A stretch of DNA of 21,450 bases from an uncultured Caryophanales bacterium. Lineage in GTDB: Bacteria > Bacillota_I > Bacilli_A > RFN20 > CAG-826. The position numbers were made by a program, and so were the translations under genes. Location of the stretch: the NCBI GenBank assembly GCA_902464635.1, contig CABQKC010000029.1, positions 1 to 21,450 on the forward strand. Direction: 5' to 3'. Below the pieces are notes generated by a model. It made no database searches. It was not told the origin of the DNA and saw only the letters and a list, made by a program, of their open reading frames with translations. Shown in pieces: positions 14,264-21,450 of this stretch (position 1 is its first letter; every line of letters starts with the position of its first letter).

Positions 14264-15741
14264 ATAAATCAATTGAAGAACTTCTATTATTTGCTTCTAG
14301 CCATCTTGATTTAAAAAATGAAGATGTCGATTATTATAGGAACTTATTGCTAGGTAAATATAATCTTGATACTCCTTTTGAAGGGGAATTAGACAAAGCC
14401 CATATCGATTCCTTGAAGTTACCAGATGAAGTATTTGATTCATTGGTCAATGATTTTATCGAAACTGGATTAAATAGCCATGATGCCGAACTAGAGGCGA
14501 CTTATTGCTTTGGCTTAGTTAGCCCAACCCCATCCTATGTCAATAGTCATTGTCACTCATTAATCAATCAAGGAAAGGCAAAAGAAGCAACTGACTATCT
14601 ATATAATCTAAGCATTGAGAATAACTATATTGCTAAATCAAAAGTAGATAAGAATATTGTATTCGAGGCCAATTACAAAGATGGGCCATCCTTAGATATT
14701 TCCATTAATTTATCTAAGCCGGAAAAGAATAATAAGGACATTGCTAAGTTAGTAGGTTCTAAATCAACTGGCTATCCTAAATGCTTATTATGCAAGGAAA
14801 ACATCGGATTCAAAGGTAATGAAAAGCATCCTGCTAGGGAAAATATCCGTTATATTGATTTGAATCTAGAAGGAGAGAAATGGTTCCTCCAATTCTCCCC
14901 ATATGTCTATTATTCAAATCACTGCATTGCCTTCTATGAAAAGCATGTATTCATGGAAATATCTCCTAGAATATTTAGGAGATTATTCGATATAGTCGAT
15001 ATATTCCCTCATTATTTCATTGGCTCGAATAGCGATCTCCCTATTGTTGGAGGCTCTATCCTTAACCATGAACATTTCCAGGGTGGCGCCCATATCATGC
15101 CATTGATGAAGGCTAATGATAGAATTGTAATCAAGGATGAAAACGGATTGAAGATATCAATACTAGATTTTTATGATTCAGTCATTAAGTTAGTATCTTC
15201 TTCCAAAGAAGATATATTGAATGCCGCTTCGAAAATTGAAGAAGCCTGGAGACATTATGATAATAAGGAACTAGATATTATTTCTTATGAAGGGGATATA
15301 AAGCATTCTACCGTCACTCCAATTGTTAGGAAAGTCAAAGACAAATACGAGATGTATGTCATCCTTCGCAACAATAGATGCGATGAAAAATATCCTACCG
15401 GTATCTTTCATGCCCATCCTGAATATGCCCATATTAAGCATGAAGGCATTGGGTTAATCGAGGCAGCTGGATATTTCATCCTTCCTGCTAGATTGGTTAG
15501 ACAATCTAAAGAAGTGGAGGAATGTATCGAAAAAGGATTAAGCAATATGGAGGCAATTAAGCTTTATCCAGATCTAGATATATTCACTGACATGCTAGAT
15601 AGAATGAGAAACGAAAAGATTACCTCAAGAGAATATATTGCCGATATTTGCCGCAATATATTGAAAAATGTAGCAGTCTTCAAAGATAATGAATTACACA
15701 TGAAGGAATTCAAGTCCTTCATAGAAGGAGCCTTAAGATGA
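14257..15741 (+). CDS. galT: UDP-glucose--hexose-1-phosphate uridylyltransferase, type II
   Basis: A 494-residue cytoplasmic enzyme that moves UMP from UDP-glucose to galactose-1-phosphate, giving UDP-galactose and glucose-1-phosphate. Its length and lack of similarity to E. coli GalT over most of its sequence, with the catalytic H271-E-H273-F-Q275 triad and a CLLC pair (176-179), place it in the second GalT family (TIGR01239), found mainly in Bacillota. GAPs common in this family are absent and the protein looks complete. AAGGAG lies 8 nt before the ATG. Its TGA overlaps galK (ATGA). No galE gene is nearby, so UDP-glucose must be regenerated by an epimerase encoded elsewhere. Confidence 0.95.
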   Translation: MLNKSIEELLLFASSHLDLKNEDVDYYRNLLLGKYNLDTPFEGELDKAHIDSLKLPDEVFDSLVNDFIETGLNSHDAELEATYCFGLVSPTPSYVNSHCHSLINQGKAKEATDYLYNLSIENNYIAKSKVDKNIVFEANYKDGPSLDISINLSKPEKNNKDIAKLVGSKSTGYPKCLLCKENIGFKGNEKHPARENIRYIDLNLEGEKWFLQFSPYVYYSNHCIAFYEKHVFMEISPRIFRRLFDIVDIFPHYFIGSNSDLPIVGGSILNHEHFQGGAHIMPLMKANDRIVIKDENGLKISILDFYDSVIKLVSSSKEDILNAASKIEEAWRHYDNKELDIISYEGDIKHSTVTPIVRKVKDKYEMYVILRNNRCDEKYPTGIFHAHPEYAHIKHEGIGLIEAAGYFILPARLVRQSKEVEECIEKGLSNMEAIKLYPDLDIFTDMLDRMRNEKITSREYIADICRNILKNVAVFKDNELHMKEFKSFIEGALR

Positions 15742-16907
15742 TTTATACCGCGAATGCCGAAGAATTATTTGTATCTAATTTCTTCTTGTCCCCAGAACAT
15801 ATCGTATTTTCTCATGGTAGACTAGAGATTCTAGGAAACCATACCGACCATAACCATGGACTTTGCCTAGTAGGTGGAGTCGATATGGGCATAACTGGAG
15901 CTTTCTCTAAAACCGATGATGGGAGTATCGAAGTCATTTCCCAAGGTTATAAGAAGATTAAATTCGATATAAATGATTTAACTCCTAATAAAGATGAATA
16001 TGGGACTTCAAAAGCCCTTGTTAAGGGAGTTTTGTCTAAATGCAAGGAACTTGGATTTAACATTGGCGGATTCAAAGGTGCCTTTGTTTCTGATATTTTC
16101 CCTGGTGCCGGGGTTTCTTCTAGCGCCTGCTATGAATCTTTAATCGTTAAAATCGTTTCAATGCTTTATAACGAAGATAGGATTACCCCTTTACAAATGG
16201 CTAAGATTGGCAAATATGCCGAGAATGTCTATTTTGGCAAGCCATGTGGATTATTAGACCAAATCGGAACTAGTTTTGGAGGGATGATCTATGTTGACTT
16301 TGAATCGCTAGAAAATCCAGTTACCGAAGTAGTGCCATTTAATATGCCTTTAAAGGTAATCTTAATCAATACGGGTGGAAGCCATGCTAACTTGACCCCT
16401 TTATATGCTTCGATTGGAGAAGATATGAAGCTTGTCGCCCAAAATGTATTTGATGTGCCTTATCTAAGAATGGTATCAAAGCAAGTTTTCTTTGATAAAA
16501 TCACTAAACCAAATAGGGGAGTAAGCGAATTAGCCAAGATGAGGGCTACCCATTATTTTGAAGAAAACGAAAGAGTGATAAAGGCTAAGGAAGCCTTGAA
16601 GATAAATGATGTAAATTGCTTCTTGGATGCCGTCAATTCTAGTGGCTGTTCTTCTTCGACCATGTTACAAAACACAATGGTTCCAGGACAATATAAAGGC
16701 TCTCCTCAAGAAGCCTTAGATATACTTCGCCCATATCTAGGCAATGGGGCCGAACGTATTATGGGTGGAGGATTTGCTGGTAGCATCATTGCCTTTACTT
16801 TCCCTAGCGAATTGAATTCCTACATGGCTGAGGCTATAGGGCATTATGGAGCTAAAAACGTCAAGAATGTCAATATAGTCGAAGGTGGGCCAAAAGTAAT
16901 AAGGTAA
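15738..16907 (+). CDS. galK: Galactokinase (GHMP family)
   Basis: A 389-residue cytoplasmic kinase producing alpha-galactose-1-phosphate. The three GHMP motifs are present: GRLEILGNHTDHNHG (27-41), PGAGVSSSA (122-130, phosphate loop) and GGGFAGSIIAF near residue 341; the catalytic base is D174 (CGLLDQIG). Motif 1 has N34 where E. coli and L. lactis GalK have the galactose-contacting glutamate of GEHTD. Asn is common in one gut-Bacillota subgroup, so this need not change specificity, but it is worth testing. The 4-nt overlap with galT and AAGGAG 7 nt upstream indicate coupled translation. Confidence 0.93.
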   Translation: MIYTANAEELFVSNFFLSPEHIVFSHGRLEILGNHTDHNHGLCLVGGVDMGITGAFSKTDDGSIEVISQGYKKIKFDINDLTPNKDEYGTSKALVKGVLSKCKELGFNIGGFKGAFVSDIFPGAGVSSSACYESLIVKIVSMLYNEDRITPLQMAKIGKYAENVYFGKPCGLLDQIGTSFGGMIYVDFESLENPVTEVVPFNMPLKVILINTGGSHANLTPLYASIGEDMKLVAQNVFDVPYLRMVSKQVFFDKITKPNRGVSELAKMRATHYFEENERVIKAKEALKINDVNCFLDAVNSSGCSSSTMLQNTMVPGQYKGSPQEALDILRPYLGNGAERIMGGGFAGSIIAFTFPSELNSYMAEAIGHYGAKNVKNVNIVEGGPKVIR

Positions 16908-16913
16908 ATATAT

Positions 16914-17804
16914 ATGTGGGGGAATTTATACCTAAAAGTCGAACTTTTCAATTTCCCTTACTTTCTTTTCATTGCGCTCATTTGTGTTTGCTTTATTGTT
17001 TCTACTTTCCTTTCTAGACGATTTGGGAAGGATTGGACTTACCGCTTTATATCGGTTTTGGCCTGGAGTAATTTTGCCCTTCATTTTGTAAAGCAATTAA
17101 ATCCATTCTATGTTGCTTCTTGGCCAATGGGACTAGGTAGATCTACTGCTGAAAATCTCTGTGCTTTCTTGATAATGGTCTCTCCATTTATCATTAAGTG
17201 GGGCAATAAATACATGAAGGATTATCTTTTCTACATGGGGATAATATCTTCTTTGCTTGTATTTTTATGTCCAACAAGTGCCTTTGGACTTGATTTAGGT
17301 GAATTAGAGAATTTCCTAGAAGTATCTAGATTCTATATTTGCCATATACCTTTATTAATTATTGGATATCTAGAAGTAGATTCAGGATTCCATGAATTGA
17401 ATTACCATAGATTAGTTGCGATGCCATTTATGTTTATGGCAGTAGAAGCTATTTTAGTGGCTAATGCATGCTTGCTTAATCTAGTTTTGTACAAGTTGCC
17501 TTGGAGCGAATTCCTAGATAGAGGCAATCCGTTACTAAATTCTTCTCTTCCATTTGGCCCAACTCCAGAGATGGATAAGATGCTAGGAGCATTTTATCCA
17601 ATGCTAATCCCATATCTACAGATTTATTATGTAAATGGGGTTATTAAATTTACTCCTGTCTTATATTTATTTATTCCATATACAATCGGAACATTATTAT
17701 TAGGTCCATTGCTGGCACTTCCTTTTGAAAATAGAAGGATGAAACTAGACATAGAATGGATAAAAATGAAATACAAGATGAGAAAAATAGAAAGAAACTG
17801 TTAG
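16914..17804 (+). CDS. YwaF/TIGR02206-like multi-pass membrane protein
   Basis: A 296-residue integral membrane protein with seven or eight predicted helices and a short basic cytoplasmic tail. The pattern of helix pairs, with ENLCAFL (about residues 80-86) and a histidine in SRFYICHIPLLI (about 138-149), resembles the YwaF/TIGR02206 family of uncharacterised proteins, but the match is by eye and could be wrong. AAGG lies 9 nt before the ATG, 6 nt after galK, so it is co-transcribed with the gal genes. This placement suggests it handles something on the same regulon, but no function is known. No terminator follows before the malQ promoter region. Confidence 0.55.
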   Translation: MWGNLYLKVELFNFPYFLFIALICVCFIVSTFLSRRFGKDWTYRFISVLAWSNFALHFVKQLNPFYVASWPMGLGRSTAENLCAFLIMVSPFIIKWGNKYMKDYLFYMGIISSLLVFLCPTSAFGLDLGELENFLEVSRFYICHIPLLIIGYLEVDSGFHELNYHRLVAMPFMFMAVEAILVANACLLNLVLYKLPWSEFLDRGNPLLNSSLPFGPTPEMDKMLGAFYPMLIPYLQIYYVNGVIKFTPVLYLFIPYTIGTLLLGPLLALPFENRRMKLDIEWIKMKYKMRKIERNC

Positions 17805-17807
17805 ATT

Positions 17808-17855
17808 TTATATTTTATATAGTTTAATTGTTCTTCTTTCTTATATAAAATATAA
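17808..17855 (+). repeat. 14-bp-arm AT-only inverted repeat before malQ
   Basis: TTATATTTTATATA (17808-17821) and TATATAAAATATAA (17842-17855) are perfect inverted copies with a 20-nt pyrimidine-rich centre. The right arm carries the predicted malQ -10 box, so the repeat could be a two-site operator. It could also fold as an AT-only hairpin in RNA read through from the gal genes, but no T-tract follows. Confidence 0.55.
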
Positions 17856-17856
17856 G
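17828..17856 (+). promoter_or_regulatory. Predicted malQ promoter
   Basis: TTGTTC (17828-17833), 17-nt spacer, TATAAG (17851-17856). RNA would begin near 17863, and a GAAAGGTG ribosome site (17865-17872) follows directly, so the leader would be about 18 nt. Confidence 0.4.
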
Positions 17857-17880
17857 AGTTTCTAGAAAGGTGTTTTTAGA

Positions 17881-19350
17881 ATGGAAAAAATTAGACAAGC
17901 AGGATTATTGTTACCAATTTCAGCCTTAAAGGGCAATTATGGGATTGGGGATTTTGGGAAAGATGGCTATTCCCTTATCAAGAATCTAAAGGAAAACGGA
18001 TTCAAGTTGTGGCAGATTTTGCCTTTAAATCCATTAGGGTTTGGCCATTCTCCTTACCAACCATTTTCTTCTTTTGCTCTTGATGAATTATATCTAGATT
18101 TAGAGTCTTTAAAGAAAGAAGGGTTATTATCTTCTTTGCCTAAAAAAGCTCCTATTAGCGATAAAGTCTCCTATGAAAAGGCTAGAGAAATAAAACGCGA
18201 ATACGCTTATAAAGCCTATCTAAAAGATAAAAGTAGAGCCAAGAAGGCAATGGACGAATTCAAAACCAATAATTCTTGGGTTGCTAATTATGCCGTTTTT
18301 GCTACTTTTAAAGACGAAGATAATAGAAGTTGGGATCACTGGGAAAAAAGAAAACAGGACTATGTTTCTAATCCATATAATCTAAATAATAAAGAAAAGG
18401 GTATGGTTAATTTCCATATCTGGCTACAGATGAAATTATATAGCCAGTGGAATTCCCTTCATGAATTCGCCCTTTCTAACGGAATTCGCATAATTGGGGA
18501 CATCCCTTTCTATGTTGGCTTTGATTCTTGCGATGTCTGGAGCGATCAAGATTCATTCTTACTAGACCCACTTAATAAACAACCTACCTTTATAGCAGGG
18601 GTACCGCCAGATTATTTCTCTGCGACTGGCCAAAGATGGGGCAATCCTATCTATAACTGGGATAAATTCAAACAAAACGGATTCTCATTCTTGATTAACC
18701 GTATTGCCTTGAATGCCAAATTATATGACATCATCCGTTTAGACCATTTCCGCGCTTTCGATACCTATTGGAAGATTCCTTCAAGTTGCCCAACTGCAGT
18801 AGAGGGAAATTGGATTGAAGCCCCAGGATATGAATTCTTCGATAAGTTATTCGCTTCCTATCCAAATATAGAAATAATAGCCGAGGATTTAGGTGATTTA
18901 CGTAATGAAGTTTTGGTATTACGTGACCATTATAACCTTCCTGGAATGAATGTTATCCAATTCACTTTCCATGATGATGTGCTTGAAAATAAGAGTGGAT
19001 ACAATGCCTATAATTCAGTTGTCTATCTAGGGACACATGATAATGATACGACATATTCTTATGTTGCTTCCTTAGATGAATATGAAAGAAATAGGTGGCT
19101 AGATGCCTTATCCTATATGGGTCTAGATAGGCAAAATTATGTCTCTTCCTTAATCAAATTTGCCTTAAGGAAAGATGCTAAATATGTCCTATTGATGGCA
19201 GAAGACTTACTTAACCAAGATAGCTATTCTAGAATCAATGTCCCAGGAATTGTCGATGACCGTAACTGGACTTATAAATTAAAAGACAACAATGACCTAT
19301 TCGAGGCTTTAAAAGAATATAAAGAAGAACTAAAGAAGGATAATAGATAA
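17881..19350 (+). CDS. malQ: 4-alpha-glucanotransferase (amylomaltase, GH77)
   Basis: A 489-residue cytoplasmic enzyme that transfers maltosyl and longer alpha-1,4-glucan units between malto-oligosaccharides, releasing glucose. Family motifs are visible: GHSPYQPFSSFA (55-66), RLDHFRAF (286-293, nucleophile D288), IAEDLGDL (333-340, acid/base E335) and GTHDNDT (384-390, D387). It has the compact bacterial length of about 490-500 residues without the N-terminal modules of E. coli MalQ. It begins a new transcription unit after the gal genes and overlaps rimO by one base (TAATG). A maltodextrin phosphorylase, its usual partner, is not in the window. Confidence 0.95.
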   Translation: MEKIRQAGLLLPISALKGNYGIGDFGKDGYSLIKNLKENGFKLWQILPLNPLGFGHSPYQPFSSFALDELYLDLESLKKEGLLSSLPKKAPISDKVSYEKAREIKREYAYKAYLKDKSRAKKAMDEFKTNNSWVANYAVFATFKDEDNRSWDHWEKRKQDYVSNPYNLNNKEKGMVNFHIWLQMKLYSQWNSLHEFALSNGIRIIGDIPFYVGFDSCDVWSDQDSFLLDPLNKQPTFIAGVPPDYFSATGQRWGNPIYNWDKFKQNGFSFLINRIALNAKLYDIIRLDHFRAFDTYWKIPSSCPTAVEGNWIEAPGYEFFDKLFASYPNIEIIAEDLGDLRNEVLVLRDHYNLPGMNVIQFTFHDDVLENKSGYNAYNSVVYLGTHDNDTTYSYVASLDEYERNRWLDALSYMGLDRQNYVSSLIKFALRKDAKYVLLMAEDLLNQDSYSRINVPGIVDDRNWTYKLKDNNDLFEALKEYKEELKKDNR

Positions 19351-20645
19351 TGAAGAAAGTCGGCATCGTCTCGCTTGGATGTGCGAAAAACCTTATTGAT
19401 TCTGAATCGATACTAGGGATGTTTAATACTCCTAGCTTTGAAATAACTTCTTCTCCGAAAGAAGCGGATTTTATAATCATCAATACATGTGGCTTCATTT
19501 CTAGTGCCAAAAAAGAATCGATTAATATGATACTTGAGATGGCTAAATATGATGCGAAGCTTATTGTAGTGGGGTGTCTAGTTGAACGTTATGAAGGGGA
19601 ATTAAAGAAAGAACTTCCGGAAGTCGATGCCTTTATACCTATTTCTTCTTATTCAAATCTAAAAGAAAAATTAATTGAAGTAACTGGAATTAATGATATC
19701 CTTCCTTTTTCTTCCTTTAGGAGAGTCTTGTCTTCATCTTCTTATTCGGCATATCTAAGGATTTCTGAAGGATGCGATAATTTCTGTTCCTTTTGTGCGA
19801 TTCCCTATATTAGGGGTAGATTCAAGTCTCGTCCTTTTATAGAAGTAATAGAAGAGGCTAAATTATTAAAAGAAAAAGGAGTAAAAGAAATCTCCTTGAT
19901 TAGCCAAGATACAACAATCTATGGGATTGATTTCCCTTCCAAAAAGCCTGATATTGTCGATTTATTGAAATCTTTAGAAGATATTGGCTTTTATTCGATT
20001 AGGTTACTTTACCTTTATCCAAGCGAGATTAGCCTTGAATTAATTAAACATATTGCTTCAAGTAAGCAAATTGCCCATTATTTTGATATACCTGTCCAAT
20101 GTGCTTCTGATCATCTCCTTAAATTAATGAATAGACATGGTGATATGGCTCAGATGAGGCAATTATTTAAAGACATCAAGGAAATTTGTCCTGATGCCAT
20201 TTTAAGAACTACATTAATCGCAGGTTTCCCTGGAGAAAATGAAGAAGATCTAGAAGAAACAAAAGAATTCCTTAACGAAGTTGAATTCGACCATATGGGT
20301 TGCTTTACCTATTCTAGAGAAGAAGGGACTGCATCTTATTCTTATCCTAACCAAATAAAAGAATCTATCAAAAAGAAAAGAAAAGACGAATTAATGAAAT
20401 TGCAGCAAGTCATTTCATTTAAGAAAGCCTTGTCCCAAGTTGGCAAAACTTCTGAAGGCATCGTCATTTCTTCTAGGTTAAACGATGGGACTTATATGCT
20501 TAGGTCAACTTGGAACGCCCCAGATGAAATTGATGGGAATATCTATTTCAAATCAGATAGGGATTTAGCTGAAGGTGATATAGTAAAAGTTAAGATTACA
20601 TCTGCTTTTACTTATGATTTAGCAGGTGAATTAATAAATGAATAA
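19350..20645 (+). CDS. rimO: Ribosomal protein S12 methylthiotransferase
   Basis: A 431-residue radical SAM enzyme that adds a methylthio group to the conserved aspartate of ribosomal protein S12. It has the N-terminal UPF0004 domain with its cluster cysteines C11 (SLGCAKN), C47 (NTCGF) and C76 (VGCLVERY); the radical SAM motif C142-x3-C146-x2-C149; and a C-terminal TRAM domain (about 368-431). SLGCAKN distinguishes RimO from MiaB. AAGGAT lies within malQ, 9 nt before the ATG, and the start overlaps the malQ stop, an unusual neighbour for this housekeeping gene. It overlaps the following lipoprotein gene by 8 nt. Confidence 0.96.
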   Translation: MKKVGIVSLGCAKNLIDSESILGMFNTPSFEITSSPKEADFIIINTCGFISSAKKESINMILEMAKYDAKLIVVGCLVERYEGELKKELPEVDAFIPISSYSNLKEKLIEVTGINDILPFSSFRRVLSSSSYSAYLRISEGCDNFCSFCAIPYIRGRFKSRPFIEVIEEAKLLKEKGVKEISLISQDTTIYGIDFPSKKPDIVDLLKSLEDIGFYSIRLLYLYPSEISLELIKHIASSKQIAHYFDIPVQCASDHLLKLMNRHGDMAQMRQLFKDIKEICPDAILRTTLIAGFPGENEEDLEETKEFLNEVEFDHMGCFTYSREEGTASYSYPNQIKESIKKKRKDELMKLQQVISFKKALSQVGKTSEGIVISSRLNDGTYMLRSTWNAPDEIDGNIYFKSDRDLAEGDIVKVKITSAFTYDLAGELINE

Positions 20646-21450
20646 AAAATCATTTTCCTTAATATTGCTTTCTTTATTACTAGCCTCTTGTAAACAAGAA
20701 TTAAGTAGTTCTAGTAGTAAGAATAATTCAAGCGAACTTTCTTCTAATGATAGTTTTTTGCTAAATACATCTACTTCAGAAATTGAATCAATAAAAAGTA
20801 GTGTATCTTCTAGCCAATCTAGTATTAGTACCGAAGAATCTATTTCAAGTGGTCAAGAGTCTTCGATTAGTTCAAGCTCTTCTAGTTCAAATATAGATAA
20901 TATCCCTGAAGTAAGTGGGAATAATCCAGATGGATCAATGCGAATTCCTGTTCCATCTAATTATAATGTTCCATTCGATTACAGCGGAGATTACTACACT
21001 TTTGATACAAGCGAATATTCTTATTCTTCTCCTATTAAAGGTGGATTTTCTCTAATTTACGGAAACTCAAAATACGATAAACCTAGTGCTTCTAAATATG
21101 AATATAACGAAGATAATCCTGATGTTAATGGATTGAAAATGGATTATTTTGATAAATATTATAATGGCAAAAGCCAAGTAGGTATCCAATCCCCTTGCTT
21201 AGTTAGCAGCAAGAAAATCGAATTCAGGTTTAAAGTATCCGCTAACCATGGGACACAGGGTAAAAACCCAAAGAAAGATAAACCATTATTCACGGTTTAT
21301 TCATTTTCTAGAGCAGCTGAACTAATTAAAACCGATACTTATTTTGGAGATAAATATTGTTCGACCATATTAAATAATGGGGAAGTAAAGATTTATCTAG
21401 CAGCACACCAAATTGGTGATAAAGAAAGCAAACCCTTTTGTAATATAATT
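20638..21450 (+). CDS. Serine-rich lipoprotein (3' end outside window)
   Basis: A 271-codon open frame runs off the right edge. It starts with ATG at 20638, overlapping rimO by 8 nt. Residues 1-18 form a lipoprotein signal ending in LLASC, with lipid-carrying C18. Residues about 22-95 form a low-complexity linker made mostly of serine with some Asn, Glu, Thr, typical of surface proteins held away from the membrane. From about residue 100 a beta-rich domain begins (SGDYYTFDTSEYSYSS, QVGIQSPCLVSSKKIEFRFKV), which I cannot assign to a family. It is a surface-exposed lipoprotein; the catalytic or binding domain, if any, lies beyond the window. No obvious Shine-Dalgarno is seen, so translation probably depends on reinitiation after rimO. 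Confidence 0.82.
   Translation, partial: MNKKSFSLILLSLLLASCKQELSSSSSKNNSSELSSNDSFLLNTSTSEIESIKSSVSSSQSSISTEESISSGQESSISSSSSSSNIDNIPEVSGNNPDGSMRIPVPSNYNVPFDYSGDYYTFDTSEYSYSSPIKGGFSLIYGNSKYDKPSASKYEYNEDNPDVNGLKMDYFDKYYNGKSQVGIQSPCLVSSKKIEFRFKVSANHGTQGKNPKKDKPLFTVYSFSRAAELIKTDTYFGDKYCSTILNNGEVKIYLAAHQIGDKESKPFCNII

Overview
The window is AT-rich bacterial DNA using the standard bacterial code: TGA is a real stop (for example at 12098-12100, 13264-13266 and 15739-15741). Gene content points to a low-GC Bacillota, probably a gut-type Bacilli/Erysipelotrichia or RF39-like lineage. The pointers are a YtrA-type GntR/ABC module, CcpA-type cre sites, a Firmicutes type-II GalT, an Endonuclease I exoenzyme with bacterial Ig-like domains, and a serine-rich lipoprotein. 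I saw no rRNA, tRNA, CRISPR array, insertion sequence or prophage gene.

Layout. Positions 1-4717 are read on the minus strand: (i) a GntR regulator, ABC ATPase and ABC permease with overlapping ends, the permease running off the left edge; (ii) a 52-codon gene of unknown function behind three head-to-tail cre-like operators; (iii) a large surface-anchored DNase. At 4718-4881 the direction switches, and everything to the right end is on the plus strand: mgsA (methylglyoxal synthase), an O-antigen-ligase-like polytopic protein, a sugar/cation symporter-type MFS protein, a zinc phospholipase C family protein, a Nudix-like protein lacking the catalytic glutamates, cardiolipin synthase, an iron-type alcohol dehydrogenase, galM-galT-galK, a YwaF-like membrane protein, malQ, rimO and the start of a serine-rich lipoprotein that runs off the right edge.

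How the genes fit together. galM, galT and galK convert beta-galactose to alpha-galactose, galactose-1-phosphate and UDP-galactose/glucose-1-phosphate (Leloir pathway); galE is not in the window. From 9914 to 17804 the genes overlap or nearly touch, so galactose use appears co-transcribed with lipid-type genes (cls and the Nudix-like gene; the phospholipase C-like gene lies just upstream). malQ handles malto-oligosaccharides. mgsA makes methylglyoxal from dihydroxyacetone phosphate and is the only overflow-type enzyme seen.

The most interesting non-coding signals are the tandem cre array in front of the small acidic-protein gene, with a hairpin at the predicted 5' end of its mRNA, and a recurring arrangement in which genes that start a transcription unit have no usable Shine-Dalgarno sequence and a -10-like box 6-8 nt before the ATG, suggesting leaderless mRNAs. 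Most is otherwise ordinary core and carbohydrate metabolism; I found no clear defence system or new enzyme cluster.
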